A stretch of 37,461 bases of DNA from Candidatus Ventricola gallistercoris (GTDB lineage Bacteria; Bacillota; Clostridia; Christensenellales; Aristaeellaceae): positions 1 to 37,461 of the forward strand of contig DVJV01000122.1 in the NCBI GenBank assembly GCA_018716525.1. The letters run 5' to 3'. The translations under genes were made by a program, and so were the position numbers. Every line of letters starts with the position of its first letter. The first letter of the stretch is position 1. Of the stretch, positions 1 through 10,043 are shown in pieces. The notes under the pieces were generated by a model. That model did not search any database. It worked only from the letters and a program-made list of their open reading frames with translations, and was not told the origin of the DNA.

Positions 1-130
1 GGCGGGAAACGGCGCAAGGAAACCTTGCACAGCAAGGCTTCCGAATCCGCCGCACATGTCGCCGGATTCGGATTGCATTTGGAGGGCTTTAGCCCTCCAA
101 ACCTCCCGGATGGGTTTTTTGACAGTCTGA
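1..130. repeat. Modular palindromic repeat, partial copy 1 (modules A-B-C plus linker; continues beyond the left window edge)
   Basis: ggcgggaaacggcgcaagga...gacagtctg matches 18394-18519 almost base for base; contains ccttgcacagcaagg (23-37), ccgaatccg..cggattcgg (41-71) and tttggagggc-ttta-gccctccaaa (78-101). Confidence 0.9.
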
Positions 131-153
131 GCCTCCCCCAAGGGAGGCTTTTT
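131..153 (+). terminator. Rho-independent terminator
   Basis: gcctccc-ccaa-gggaggc followed by TTTTT. Confidence 0.75.
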
Positions 154-651
154 ACGTTGAATCCACTTGGGAAGCGTGGACGGCGGGCAAAGCAATGCAT
201 TGGCGCAGGCGAAGGCTGGGGAACTGCGGGAAAGCGGCGGGCAGATAAGCGCCGGAGGCGGCAAACAGGGGAGCGAGGCGAACGCAAAACCCCCACTCAT
301 CAGACGTCCGATGGAAATGCTTCACTCTAGTAAACTGATGATGCGCTTTGGCGCGCTTCCAGCGGATTCACACAGCGAAGGGGAAACGAAAACATACGGA
401 TTGCACAAAAGTCTGCGCGAAAGAGGCGAAAAAGTTCTGCAAAACTGACGGGGCAAGCATGATGACACGCAGGGATGCGTGTGCATGAATGGGATGTATG
501 ACACGCCTGGAATCGTGGATATAACGGGCGGATTAAGGGGCGACAAAGGGACCTGAAAAACATTGATACTTGTTCGTTTTTTCGCGGATGGAGCCGGATG
601 CGCCGCGACAGAAAAAACCGAAAAAAGATCAAAAAAACTTTCAAAAAGGGC

Positions 652-680
652 TTGCATAATCGCACAAAATCGAATATAAT
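652..680 (+). promoter_or_regulatory. Sigma-A type promoter of the S10 operon
   Basis: TTGCAT (652-657), 17-nt spacer, TATAAT (675-680), about 160 nt upstream of rpsJ. Confidence 0.8.
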
Positions 681-840
681 ATCGAAGATGTCTGCAAAGG
701 GGATGAAGCGGCAGATTGCTCACTGGCCGGTGAGGGAACTGTCGCGGACCATGTCCGCCAATCGGACGACGGCTCAAGATCCGTCATGCAGGGCAACAGC
801 CAAGCAAGTCGTACTTGAGTACGAACAAGGAGGAAATGAA

Positions 841-1149
841 ATGGCCAGCAAGAAAATCCGCATCAAGCTCTGGGCTTACGAGCACAGCCTCGTCGACCAG
901 GCTGCCGGGCGCATCGTCGAGACCGCCCGCCGCACCGGTTCCAAGGTGTCCGGCCCGATCCCGCTTCCCACTGAGAAGGAAGTCGTGACGATCCTGCGCG
1001 CGCCGCACAAGTACAAGGATTCCCGCGAACAGTTCGAGCAGCGCACCCACAAGCGCCTGATCGACGTTCAGAACCCCACCCGCGCCACCTTTGACGCGAT
1101 GGAGAAGCTCGATCTCCCCGCTGGTGTGGAGATCGAAATCAAACTGTGA
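841..1149 (+). CDS. rpsJ: 30S ribosomal protein S10
   Basis: [33 protein letters not shown]...; AAGGAGG RBS; start is internal to the 598..1149 ORF. Confidence 0.98.
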   Translation: MASKKIRIKLWAYEHSLVDQAAGRIVETARRTGSKVSGPIPLPTEKEVVTILRAPHKYKDSREQFEQRTHKRLIDVQNPTRATFDAMEKLDLPAGVEIEIKL

Positions 1150-1166
1150 TCAGGAGGTAAGGTAAG

Positions 1167-1808
1167 ATGAAGAAAGGTATCGTCGGCAAGAAGATCGGCA
1201 TGACGCAGATCTTTACCGAGGACGGCCGCCTGATCCCGGTCACGGTCATTCAGGCAGGCCCCTGCCCGGTCGTGCAGAAGAAGACGGCCGAAAACGACGG
1301 CTACGAGGCTATTCAGGTCGGCTTTGACGCCTACGCGGAGAACCGCGCCGAGAAGCTGGTCAACAAGCCCCTCAAGGGTCACTTCGCCAAGGCGAATGTC
1401 GCGCCCTGCCGCAAGCTGCGCGAGCTGCGCCTGGAGGATTGCTCCGCCTACAACGTGGGCGATGAGGTGAAGGTCGATGTGTTCGCCGCCGGCGACAAGG
1501 TTGACATCACCGGCACGTCCAAGGGCCACGGCTTCACCGGCGCAATTGCGCGTTGGAACCACCACACCGGCCCGATGGCGCACGGCTCCAAGTATCACCG
1601 CGGCGTCGGCTCCCTGAGCGCGAACTCCACGCCGTCCCGCGTGTTCAAGAACAAGAAGATGTCCGGCCACTACGGCGTCGACCGCGTCACGGTGCTGAAC
1701 CTGAGCGTTGTGCGCGTGGATGCCGAGCGCAACCTGCTTCTGGTCAGGGGCGCCGTGCCGGGTCCCAATGGCGGAACCCTCGTGATCCGCGATTCCGTCA
1801 AGGCCTGA
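1167..1808 (+). CDS. rplC: 50S ribosomal protein L3
   Basis: [28 protein letters not shown]...; S10 operon order. Confidence 0.98.
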   Translation: MKKGIVGKKIGMTQIFTEDGRLIPVTVIQAGPCPVVQKKTAENDGYEAIQVGFDAYAENRAEKLVNKPLKGHFAKANVAPCRKLRELRLEDCSAYNVGDEVKVDVFAAGDKVDITGTSKGHGFTGAIARWNHHTGPMAHGSKYHRGVGSLSANSTPSRVFKNKKMSGHYGVDRVTVLNLSVVRVDAERNLLLVRGAVPGPNGGTLVIRDSVKA

Positions 1809-1828
1809 TTGAAGGAGGAACCGTCACA

Positions 1829-2452
1829 ATGCCTAAGATTGCAATGCTGAATCAGGAAGGCGCCAAGGTCGGTGAGATCGAGCTGAGCGAAGCGATCTTC
1901 GCCTCCGAGGTCAACGAGAGCGTCATGCACCTGGTCGTGCGCAGCCAGCTGGCCGCCCTGCGCCAGGGCACCCAGAGTGCCAAGACCCGCGGCGAAGTCC
2001 GCGGAGGCGGCCGCAAGATCTACCGCCAGAAGGGCACCGGCAACGCGCGTCACCATGGCAACCGCGCTCCGCAGTTCACCCACGGCGGCGTCGTGTTCGC
2101 GCCCAAGCCCCGCGATTACGTGGTCAAGGTGCCCCGCAAGGTGCGCCGCCTGGCCCTCAAGGGCGCGTTGACCTCCAAGGTCAACGAGGGCGAGATGATC
2201 GTCCTGGACAAGATCGCCCTGACCGCCCCCAAGACCCGCGAGGTTGCCGCGATCCTCAAGAACCTGGGCGTCGCCAAGACCGCGCTGCTGGTGCTGGCCG
2301 GCCCGGATGACACCATCACCCGCGCGTCCGCGAACATCGCGGGCCTGAAGACCGCTTACGTCGGCACCATGAACGTGCTGGATATCCTGAGGAACGAAAA
2401 GTTCATCATCACCCAGGATGCGGTCAAGCTCGTTGAGGAGGTTTACGCGTAA
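1829..2452 (+). CDS. rplD: 50S ribosomal protein L4
   Basis: MPKIAMLNQEGAKVGEIEL... GGGRKIYRQKGTGNARHHGNRAPQFTHGG; start internal to the 1553..2452 ORF. Confidence 0.97.
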   Translation: MPKIAMLNQEGAKVGEIELSEAIFASEVNESVMHLVVRSQLAALRQGTQSAKTRGEVRGGGRKIYRQKGTGNARHHGNRAPQFTHGGVVFAPKPRDYVVKVPRKVRRLALKGALTSKVNEGEMIVLDKIALTAPKTREVAAILKNLGVAKTALLVLAGPDDTITRASANIAGLKTAYVGTMNVLDILRNEKFIITQDAVKLVEEVYA

Positions 2453-2748
2453 TGAAGAATCCTCATGATATCATCCTCCGCCCCGTGCTCACGGAGAAGG
2501 CCTACGACGGCCTGGCGGACAAGCGCTACGTCTTTGAAGTGGCGATCGGCGCCAACAAGATCGAGATCAAGCAGGCGGTCGAGGCCGTCTTCGGTGTGAA
2601 GGTCGAGAGCGTCAACACGCTGCGCACCCTCGGCAAGATCAAGCGCCAGGGCCGCTACGCCGGCCGCACCCCCGAAATCAAGAAGGCTTACGTCACGCTC
2701 AAGAAAGACTCCAAGACCATTGAGTTCTTCGACGGCATGGCGCAGTAA
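2452..2748 (+). CDS. rplW: 50S ribosomal protein L23
   Basis: [21 protein letters not shown]...; TAATG overlap with rplD. Confidence 0.97.
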   Translation: MKNPHDIILRPVLTEKAYDGLADKRYVFEVAIGANKIEIKQAVEAVFGVKVESVNTLRTLGKIKRQGRYAGRTPEIKKAYVTLKKDSKTIEFFDGMAQ

Positions 2749-2765
2749 CAGGGAGGTTAAAAGAG

Positions 2766-3599
2766 ATGGCTATTCGTGTCTATAAGCCGACTTCCCCGGC
2801 CAGACGTTTCATGTCGGTGCTCACCTTCGAGGAAGTCACCAAGACGACGCCGGAAAAGTCCCTTCTGCAGACCAAGAAGAACAACGCCGGCCGCAATAAG
2901 CAGGGCAAGATCACCGTTCGCCACCAGGGCGGCGGCAACAAGGTTAAGTACCGCGTGATCGACTTCCGCCGCAATAAGGACGGTATCCCCGCCAAGGTCG
3001 CCGGCATCGAGTACGATCCGAACCGCACCGCTTTCATCGCGCTGCTGCACTACGCCGACGGCGAGAAGCGCTACATCCTGGCGCCCATCGACCTGAAGAC
3101 CGGCGACACGGTCATCAGCGGCGAGAATGCCGACATCAAGCCCGGCAACGCGCTGCCCATCCGCAACATCCCTCTGGGCACGCTGATCCACAACATCGAG
3201 ATCGTTCCGGGCCGCGGCGGCCAGCTGGTGCGCAGCGCCGGCGATGCTGCTCAGCTCATGGCTAAGGAAGGCGCCAACGCGCAGGTCCGCCTGCCCTCCG
3301 GCGAAGTCCGCATGATCCCGATGGATGCCAAGGCCACCATCGGCACCGTGAGCAACGCCGATCACAGCAACGTGCGCATCGGCAAGGCCGGCCGCAGCCG
3401 TCACATGGGCATCCGTCCGAGCGTGCGCGGCGTGGTCATGAACCCGTGCGATCACCCGCACGGCGGCGGCGAGGGCAAGAGCCCCGTGGGTCTGCCGGCG
3501 CCTGTCACCCCGTGGGGCAAGCCGGCTCTCGGCCTGAAGACCCGCAAGCACAACAAGTACTCTGACAAGAAGATTGTCAAGCGTGCGGGCAACAAGTAA
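2766..3599 (+). CDS. rplB: 50S ribosomal protein L2
   Basis: [18 protein letters not shown]... [29 protein letters not shown]. Confidence 0.98.
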   Translation: MAIRVYKPTSPARRFMSVLTFEEVTKTTPEKSLLQTKKNNAGRNKQGKITVRHQGGGNKVKYRVIDFRRNKDGIPAKVAGIEYDPNRTAFIALLHYADGEKRYILAPIDLKTGDTVISGENADIKPGNALPIRNIPLGTLIHNIEIVPGRGGQLVRSAGDAAQLMAKEGANAQVRLPSGEVRMIPMDAKATIGTVSNADHSNVRIGKAGRSRHMGIRPSVRGVVMNPCDHPHGGGEGKSPVGLPAPVTPWGKPALGLKTRKHNKYSDKKIVKRAGNK

Positions 3600-3614
3600 T
3601 AGGAGGACTCATCA

Positions 3615-3893
3615 ATGAGCAGATCGGTCAAGAAGGGCCCCTATGTAGCTGCGAAGCTGCTCAAGAGGGTCGAGGAAATGAACGAATCCGGCAAGAAGAG
3701 CGTGCTGAAGACCTGGTCCCGCGCGTCCACCATCTTCCCGCAGATGGTCGGTCACACCATCGCGGTGCATGACGGCCGCAAGCATGTGCCGGTTTACATC
3801 GTGGAAGAGATGGTTGGCCACAAGCTGGGCGAGTTTGCCCCGACGCGCACCTTCAAGGGTCACGCCGGTGAGAGCGCCAGCGGCCGCAAGTAA
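3615..3893 (+). CDS. rpsS: 30S ribosomal protein S19
   Basis: [23 protein letters not shown]...[16 protein letters not shown]. Confidence 0.98.
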   Translation: MSRSVKKGPYVAAKLLKRVEEMNESGKKSVLKTWSRASTIFPQMVGHTIAVHDGRKHVPVYIVEEMVGHKLGEFAPTRTFKGHAGESASGRK

Positions 3894-3907
3894 AGGAGTG
3901 AAATCGC

Positions 3908-4291
3908 ATGGCTACCAGAATTCGTGAAAAAGCGAAGGTCCGCAAGGAGACTGCGGACAAGCGTCCCCGCGCGACCGCTCGTTACGTGCGCATCTCTTCC
4001 CGCAAGGTGAAGATCGTCATCGATCTGATCCGCGGCAAGAAGGTTGACGAGGCGCTTGCCATCCTCATGTACACGCCCAAGGCCGCCGCGCCTATCGTGG
4101 AAAAGCTGCTGCTCTCCGCGATCGCCAACGCCGAAAACAACCTGAGCATGGACCGCGGCTCCCTGTACGTCGCCGAGGTGTTTGCCAACCCGGGCCCGAC
4201 GCTCAAGCGTTACGTCGCCCGCAGCCGCGGCAGCGCTTCCCCGATGCTCAAGCGCACGAGCCACATCACCGTCGTGCTCGACCAGAAGTAA
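3908..4291 (+). CDS. rplV: 50S ribosomal protein L22
   Basis: [32 protein letters not shown]...; operon order. Confidence 0.97.
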   Translation: MATRIREKAKVRKETADKRPRATARYVRISSRKVKIVIDLIRGKKVDEALAILMYTPKAAAPIVEKLLLSAIANAENNLSMDRGSLYVAEVFANPGPTLKRYVARSRGSASPMLKRTSHITVVLDQK

Positions 4292-4303
4292 GGAGGTTTT
4301 CGG

Positions 4304-5029
4304 ATGGGCCAGAAAGTGAATCCGCATGGCGCCCGCGTTGGCGTCATCAAGGATTGGAGCACCCGCTGGTATGCGGATAAGAAGAACTTCGCCGACAACC
4401 TGGTGTCTGACGCGAAGCTCCGCAAGATGATCAAGAATCTGGAGTTTGTCGACGACAAGAGCAAGAAGCCCGTCAAGCTCTATGATGCCGGCATCTCCGC
4501 CATCGAGATCGAGCGCCGTTTTGACAACGACAAGGCGCGCGTCACCGTGACGCTCAACGTCGCCAAGCCGGGCATCGTCATCGGCGCCAACGGCGCGAAC
4601 ATCGAGAAGATCAAGGCCGCCATCGTCAAGGAACTGGGCGCCAACAACGCTCAGGTTGTCCTCAATGTGCAGGAGATCAAGAACCCCGACCTGGATGCCC
4701 AGCTCGTCGCCGAGAACATCGCCGCGCAGCTCGAGAACCGCGTATCCTTCCGCCGCGCGATGAAGAAGTGCCTGCAGAGCTCCATGCGTGCGGGCGCCAA
4801 GGGCATCAAGACCAGCGTCTCCGGCCGCCTGGGCGGCGCGGACATCGCCCGCAGCGAGGGCTACCACGAGGGTTCCATCCCGCTGCAGACCCTGCGTGCC
4901 GACATTGACTACGGCTTTGCCGAGGCGAAGACCGCTTACGGCCGTCTGGGCGTGAAGGTCTGGATTTACAAGGGCCAGGTTCTTCCGACCGCGAAGAAAG
5001 CTCCGGCCAAGACCGAAGGAGGCAAATAA
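4304..5029 (+). CDS. rpsC: 30S ribosomal protein S3
   Basis: [29 protein letters not shown]...; KH domain region [12 protein letters not shown]. Confidence 0.98.
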   Translation: MGQKVNPHGARVGVIKDWSTRWYADKKNFADNLVSDAKLRKMIKNLEFVDDKSKKPVKLYDAGISAIEIERRFDNDKARVTVTLNVAKPGIVIGANGANIEKIKAAIVKELGANNAQVVLNVQEIKNPDLDAQLVAENIAAQLENRVSFRRAMKKCLQSSMRAGAKGIKTSVSGRLGGADIARSEGYHEGSIPLQTLRADIDYGFAEAKTAYGRLGVKVWIYKGQVLPTAKKAPAKTEGGK

Positions 5030-5032
5030 ACC

Positions 5033-5470
5033 ATGTTGATGCCCAAGAGAGTGAAGCGCCGCCGCGTCTTCCGCGGCCGCATGAAGGGCAAGGCCCAGCG
5101 CGGCAACTTCCTGGCTTACGGCGATTTCGGCATTGTTGCCACTGAGCCGTGCTGGGTGACCGCCCGCCAGATCGAGGCTGCCCGTATCGCCCTGACCCGC
5201 TACACCAAGCGTGGCGGCAAGGTTTGGATCAAGATTTTCCCGGATAAGCCCATCACCGAAAAGCCCGCTGAGACCCGAATGGGTTCCGGCAAGGGCTCGC
5301 CCGAGTACTGGGTGGCGGTGGTGAAGCCCGGCCGCGTGCTCTTTGAGATCAAGGGTGTTGCCGAGGCTGATGCCCGCGAGGCCCTGCGCCTGGCGCAGCA
5401 CAAGCTGCCGCTCAAGACCAAGATCATCGCGCGCGAGACCGCGAAGACCAGCGAAGGTGGTGAAGCGTAA
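5033..5470 (+). CDS. rplP: 50S ribosomal protein L16
   Basis: [25 protein letters not shown]... [25 protein letters not shown]. Confidence 0.98.
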   Translation: MLMPKRVKRRRVFRGRMKGKAQRGNFLAYGDFGIVATEPCWVTARQIEAARIALTRYTKRGGKVWIKIFPDKPITEKPAETRMGSGKGSPEYWVAVVKPGRVLFEIKGVAEADAREALRLAQHKLPLKTKIIARETAKTSEGGEA

Positions 5471-5670
5471 TGAAGAAGAATCAGTTCAGCGAGATGACCG
5501 CTGCCGAGCTCAATGAGAAGGTTGTGGAACTCAAGAAGGAGCTCTTCAACCTGCGCTTCCAGCTGGCAACCGGCCAGCTCCAGGACACCATGGCGATCGC
5601 CAACACCAAGCGCGACATCGCCCGTGCCAAGACCGCGCTGCGCAGCCTCGAGCTCAAGGCTCAGGCCTAA
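5470..5670 (+). CDS. rpmC: 50S ribosomal protein L29
   Basis: [42 protein letters not shown] overlap with rplP. Confidence 0.96.
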   Translation: MKKNQFSEMTAAELNEKVVELKKELFNLRFQLATGQLQDTMAIANTKRDIARAKTALRSLELKAQA

Positions 5671-5691
5671 CCTGGAAAGGAGTCTGCAACC

Positions 5692-5952
5692 ATGTCTGAA
5701 GTAAGAGGAATGCGCAAGACCCGCGTCGGCGTCGTCGTTAGCGACAAGATGGACAAGACCATCACCGTCGCGGTCAAGTACCGCGTCCGCCATCCGCTGT
5801 ATGGCAAGATCATGAACCGCACCACCAAGCTCAAGGCCCATGACGAGAAGAACGAGTGTGGCATTGGCGACACCGTGCGCGTCATGGAGACCCGCCCGCT
5901 GAGCCACGACAAGCGCTGGCGCCTGGTCGAGATCATCGAGAAGGCGAAGTAA
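5692..5952 (+). CDS. rpsQ: 30S ribosomal protein S17
   Basis: [34 protein letters not shown]. Confidence 0.97.
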   Translation: MSEVRGMRKTRVGVVVSDKMDKTITVAVKYRVRHPLYGKIMNRTTKLKAHDEKNECGIGDTVRVMETRPLSHDKRWRLVEIIEKAK

Positions 5953-5980
5953 GCCCTGTCGCAGAAGGAGGAAATACTCA

Positions 5981-6349
5981 ATGATTCAGCCGCAAACGCG
6001 TCTTAAGGTCGCCGACAACACCGGCGCCAAGGAAATTATGTGCTTCCGCGTCATGGGCGGTTCCTTCCGCCAGACCGGCTCGGTCGGCGATATCATCATG
6101 GCTTCGGTCAAGAGCGCAACGCCCGGCGGCGTTGTGAAGAAGGGCGACGTCGTGAAGGCCGTCATCGTGCGCGTGCATAAGAGCTACCGCCGCAAGGACG
6201 GCTCCTACATCCGCTTTGACGACAATGCCGCCGTCATCATCAACAACGACAAGCAGCCCAAGGGCACCCGCATCTTTGGGCCGGTCGCCCGTGAGCTGCG
6301 CGAGCACGACTTCATGAAGATCGTCTCGCTGGCTCCCGAAGTGCTGTGA
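5981..6349 (+). CDS. rplN: 50S ribosomal protein L14
   Basis: [28 protein letters not shown]... Confidence 0.98.
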   Translation: MIQPQTRLKVADNTGAKEIMCFRVMGGSFRQTGSVGDIIMASVKSATPGGVVKKGDVVKAVIVRVHKSYRRKDGSYIRFDDNAAVIINNDKQPKGTRIFGPVARELREHDFMKIVSLAPEVL

Positions 6350-6367
6350 GGAGGAGGCGAAAGAAAC

Positions 6368-6682
6368 ATGCATATCCGTTCCAAGGATCAGGTGGTCGTG
6401 ATCACCGGTAAGGACAAGGGCAAGGAAGGCAAGGTTCTTGAAGCCTTCCCGAAGACCGGCAAGGTCATCGTCGAGGGCGTCGCCATCGCCACCAAGCACC
6501 AGAAGCCCCGTCAGCAGGGCGTGCCGGGCGGCATCATCAAGAAGGAAGCCGCCATCGACGCCAGCAACGTGATGCTCGTTTGCCCCAAGTGCAAGAAGGG
6601 TGTCCGCGTTGGCTACAAAGTGCTCGAAAACGGCACCAAGGTTCGCGTGTGCAAGAAGTGCGGCGCGACCATCGAAGCGTAA
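6368..6682 (+). CDS. rplX: 50S ribosomal protein L24
   Basis: [33 protein letters not shown] (KOW). Confidence 0.97.
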   Translation: MHIRSKDQVVVITGKDKGKEGKVLEAFPKTGKVIVEGVAIATKHQKPRQQGVPGGIIKKEAAIDASNVMLVCPKCKKGVRVGYKVLENGTKVRVCKKCGATIEA

Positions 6683-6700
6683 GGCAGGAGGAATGTAAGC

Positions 6701-7243
6701 ATGGAAGCGCGTCTTTACGATAAGTACGTGACCGAAGTCGTTCCTGCCCTGCAGCAGAAGTTCGGTTACAAGAACGTCAACCAGATCCCCAAGATCGACA
6801 AGGTCGTCATCAACATGGGCCTGGGCGATTGCAAGGACAACCCCAAAGCCCTCGAAGCTGCCGTCAAGGAGCTCGAGGCCATCGCCGGCCAGAAGGCCGT
6901 GACCACCAAGGCCAAGAAGTCCATCGCCAATTTCAAGCTGCGCGAGGGCATGAACATCGGCGCCAAGGTCACCCTGCGCGGCGAGCGTATGTACGAGTTC
7001 ATCGACAAGCTCATGAATATCGCCCTCCCGCGCGTGCGTGACTTCCATGGCGTGTCCGACAAGGCCTTCGACGGCCGCGGCAACTACGCCCTAGGCATCC
7101 GCGAGCAGCTCCTCTTCCCCGAAATCGACTACGATAAGGTGGAGAAGGTCCGCGGCATGGAAATGATCTTCGTGACCACCGCCCACACCGACGAGGAGTG
7201 CAAAGAGCTCCTGCGCCTGCTGGGCATGCCGTTCTCGAAGTAA
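6701..7243 (+). CDS. rplE: 50S ribosomal protein L5
   Basis: [43 protein letters not shown]. Confidence 0.98.
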   Translation: MEARLYDKYVTEVVPALQQKFGYKNVNQIPKIDKVVINMGLGDCKDNPKALEAAVKELEAIAGQKAVTTKAKKSIANFKLREGMNIGAKVTLRGERMYEFIDKLMNIALPRVRDFHGVSDKAFDGRGNYALGIREQLLFPEIDYDKVEKVRGMEMIFVTTAHTDEECKELLRLLGMPFSK

Positions 7244-7257
7244 GGAGGAGGACAATC

Positions 7258-7443
7258 ATGGCTAAGACCAGTATGATCAACAAGCAGCAGAAGGAGCCGA
7301 AGTTCTCTACTCGTGCTTACACCCGCTGCCGCCTGTGCGGCCGTCCGCACTCCGTGCTCCGCAAGTACGGCGTCTGCCGCATCTGTTTCCGCGAACTGGC
7401 GTACAAGGGAGAAATTCCCGGCGTCCGCAAGGCCAGCTGGTAA
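7258..7443 (+). CDS. rpsN: 30S ribosomal protein S14 type Z (zinc-binding)
   Basis: [61 protein letters not shown] with CxxC...CxxC. Confidence 0.97.
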   Translation: MAKTSMINKQQKEPKFSTRAYTRCRLCGRPHSVLRKYGVCRICFRELAYKGEIPGVRKASW

Positions 7444-7455
7444 GGAGGGACTCAA

Positions 7456-7854
7456 ATGCTCGTTAACGATCCCATTGCAGATATGCTCACCCGCATCCGC
7501 AATGCTCACATCGCCAAGCATGACAGCGTGGTGATCCCGGCCTCCAACATGAAGAAGGCCATCGCCAAGATCCTGCTCGACGAGGGTTATGTCAAGAGCG
7601 TCGATCTCATCGACGACGGCCTGGCCGGCCAGATCAAGATCGGCCTCAAATACACCGATAAGAAGCAGAGCGTCATCGTTGGCCTCAAGCGCATCAGCAA
7701 GCCCGGCCTGCGCGTTTACGCGCAGTGCGAGGAGCTGCCCCGCGTTCTTGGCGGCCTGGGCATTGCCATCGTCTCCACGTCCAAGGGCGTGATGACCGAC
7801 AAGCAGGCCCGCGAGGCCAAGGTCGGCGGCGAAGTGCTCGCCTACGTCTGGTAA
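7456..7854 (+). CDS. rpsH: 30S ribosomal protein S8
   Basis: [37 protein letters not shown]. Confidence 0.98.
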   Translation: MLVNDPIADMLTRIRNAHIAKHDSVVIPASNMKKAIAKILLDEGYVKSVDLIDDGLAGQIKIGLKYTDKKQSVIVGLKRISKPGLRVYAQCEELPRVLGGLGIAIVSTSKGVMTDKQAREAKVGGEVLAYVW

Positions 7855-7882
7855 CCACGACGCTGAAACGGAGGTAATTATC

Positions 7883-8425
7883 ATGTCTCGTATTGGCAGA
7901 CATCCGATCGCAATTCCGGCTGGCGTCACGGTCACCGTTTCCGACGACAACCTCGTCGTCGTGAAGGGCCCCAAGGGCCAGCTCGAGCAGGCGGTCAACA
8001 AGAACATCACCGTCAAGGTGGAGGGCAATGAGGTGCTCGTCACCCGCCCCAACGATGAAAAGCAGAACCGCGCGTTCCACGGCCTGTACCGCTCGCTGAT
8101 CGCCAACATGGTGACCGGCGTGACCACCGGCTTCAAGAAGACGCTGACGCTCGTGGGCACCGGCTACCGCGCCGAGGCCAAGGGCAACACCCTGAACATC
8201 ACCATCGGCTACAGCCATCCGGTGATCATGCAGGCGCCGGCGAACATCACCTTCGCCACCCCGAACCAGACGACCATCGAGGTCAGCGGCATTGACCGCC
8301 AGCAGGTGGGCAACGTCGCCGCCGACATCCGCGCTGTGCGTAAGCCGGAGCCGTATCACGGCAAGGGCATCCGCTATGCGGATGAGGTCGTCCGTCAAAA
8401 GGAAGGCAAGACCGGTAAGAAGTAA
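7883..8425 (+). CDS. rplF: 50S ribosomal protein L6
   Basis: MSRIGRHPIAIPAGVTVTVSDDNLVVVKGPKGQL. Confidence 0.98.
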   Translation: MSRIGRHPIAIPAGVTVTVSDDNLVVVKGPKGQLEQAVNKNITVKVEGNEVLVTRPNDEKQNRAFHGLYRSLIANMVTGVTTGFKKTLTLVGTGYRAEAKGNTLNITIGYSHPVIMQAPANITFATPNQTTIEVSGIDRQQVGNVAADIRAVRKPEPYHGKGIRYADEVVRQKEGKTGKK

Positions 8426-8443
8426 GAAAGGGAGTGAGCGCTA

Positions 8444-8812
8444 ATGTTCGCAAAACGTGATCGCAATGAGATCCGTAAGATCCGTCATGAGCGTGTGCGT
8501 AAGAAGATCAGCGGCACGCCCGAAATGCCGCGCCTGTGCGTGTATCGCAGCCTCAACCACATCTATGCGCAGGTGATCGACGACGTGGCCGGCAAGACCC
8601 TGGTCTCCTGCTCCACCCTCGACCCGCAGGTCAAGGGCCAGCTCGAGGGTCTGGACAAGAAGGGTGCCAGCAAGCTCGTGGGCAAGACCGTTGCCGAGCG
8701 TGCCATGCAGGCCGGCATCAAGCAGGTCGTCTTCGACCGCGGCGGCTACGTGTACACCGGCCGCGTGGCGGAGGTCGCCGCAGGCGCCCGTGAAGCGGGC
8801 CTCGACTTCTGA
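8444..8812 (+). CDS. rplR: 50S ribosomal protein L18
   Basis: [29 protein letters not shown]... [25 protein letters not shown]. Confidence 0.97.
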   Translation: MFAKRDRNEIRKIRHERVRKKISGTPEMPRLCVYRSLNHIYAQVIDDVAGKTLVSCSTLDPQVKGQLEGLDKKGASKLVGKTVAERAMQAGIKQVVFDRGGYVYTGRVAEVAAGAREAGLDF

Positions 8813-8831
8813 TTCAAGGAGGATACACATC

Positions 8832-9389
8832 ATGCCTCAGGATATGGAAAAGAAACCGCAGGAGCGCGGTGAGCGCCGTGAGCGCGGCCCGCGCCGTGAG
8901 CGCCGCCCGGAGAGCGAGTTCCAGGAGAAGATGGTCTCCATCAACCGCGTGACCAAGGTGGTCAAGGGCGGCCGTAACTTCCGCTTTGCCGCGCTGGTCG
9001 TCATCGGCGATGGCAAGGGCCGCGTCGGCTGCGGCATCGGCAAGGCCACCGAGATCCCGGAGGCCGCCCGCAAGGCCGCCGAGGACGCCAAGAAGCACCT
9101 GGTGCACGTCAGCCTGAAGGGCACGTCCATCCCGCATGAGACGGTCGGCCGCTTCGGCACTGGCGAGGTCGTGATGCTGCCCGCTCCGGAAGGTACCGGC
9201 GTTATCGCCGGCGGCCCCGCCCGTGCGGTGCTTGAGCTGTGCGGCGTCAAGGACATCCGCACCAAGAGCTACGGCTCCAACAACCCGATCAACATGGTGA
9301 AGGCGACCATCGAGGGTCTGGCTTCGCTGCGCAACGCCGAGGACGTGGCCAAGATGCGTGGCAAGACCGTCGAAGAGCTGCTCGGCTGA
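8832..9389 (+). CDS. rpsE: 30S ribosomal protein S5 with Arg/Glu-rich N-terminal extension
   Basis: [38 protein letters not shown]; start internal to the 8664..9389 ORF with AAGGAGG RBS. Confidence 0.96.
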   Translation: MPQDMEKKPQERGERRERGPRRERRPESEFQEKMVSINRVTKVVKGGRNFRFAALVVIGDGKGRVGCGIGKATEIPEAARKAAEDAKKHLVHVSLKGTSIPHETVGRFGTGEVVMLPAPEGTGVIAGGPARAVLELCGVKDIRTKSYGSNNPINMVKATIEGLASLRNAEDVAKMRGKTVEELLG

Positions 9390-9406
9390 GAAGGAGGAAG
9401 AGACCT

Positions 9407-9589
9407 ATGAAACTGCAGGTTACGCTTGTGAAGTCTCCTGTCTCCAGCAAGCCCAACCACATCAAAATTGTGAAGGCTCTGGGCCTGCACAAGATCCGCG
9501 CCACCAAGGTGTTTGAAGATACCCCGTCCATTCGCGGCATGATCTTCAAGGTGAAGCATCTGGTGTCCGTGGTCGAAATCAGCGACTAA
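9407..9589 (+). CDS. rpmD: 50S ribosomal protein L30
   Basis: MKLQVTLVKSPVSSKPNHIKIVKALGLHKIRATKVFEDTPSIRGMIFKVKHLVSV. Confidence 0.96.
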   Translation: MKLQVTLVKSPVSSKPNHIKIVKALGLHKIRATKVFEDTPSIRGMIFKVKHLVSVVEISD

Positions 9590-9601
9590 GGAGGGTTCAC
9601 C

Positions 9602-10042
9602 ATGAAGCTGAATGAACTCAAGCCCGCACTGGGTTCCACCACCTCGCCCCGCCGCGTTGGCCGCGGCGTCGGCTCCGGCCTGGGCAAGACCTCCGGCAAG
9701 GGCCACAAGGGCGCCAAGGCCCGCAGCGGCGGCGGCAAGCGCCCGGGATTTGAGGGCGGCCAGATGCCCATGACCCGCCAGCTCCCGAAGCGTGGCTTTA
9801 CCAATATCTTTGCCAAGGAATACGCCACAGTCAACGTCGGCGATCTGGAGGTGTTCGACAACGGCACCGAGATCACCGCGGCCCTGCTCAAGGAAAAGCG
9901 CATCATCCGCAAGGAGCTTGATGGCCTGAAGGTTCTGGGCAATGGCGAGCTGACCAAGAAGCTCACCGTGAAGGCTGTGAAGTTTACTGGCTCTGCGAAG
10001 GAGAAGATCGAAGCTGTCGGTGGAAGTGCAGAGGTGATCTGA
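9602..10042 (+). CDS. rplO: 50S ribosomal protein L15
   Basis: [44 protein letters not shown]. Confidence 0.98.
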   Translation: MKLNELKPALGSTTSPRRVGRGVGSGLGKTSGKGHKGAKARSGGGKRPGFEGGQMPMTRQLPKRGFTNIFAKEYATVNVGDLEVFDNGTEITAALLKEKRIIRKELDGLKVLGNGELTKKLTVKAVKFTGSAKEKIEAVGGSAEVI

Positions 10043-10043
10043 T

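Noticed and set aside
322-777. 151-aa minus-strand ORF upstream of rpsJ
   Set aside because: Pro/Ser/Arg-rich, no recognisable domain, and it overlaps the S10 promoter and leader.
3860-5401. 513-aa minus-strand ORF opposite rplV/rpsC/rplP
   Set aside because: Shadow ORF across three confirmed ribosomal protein genes.
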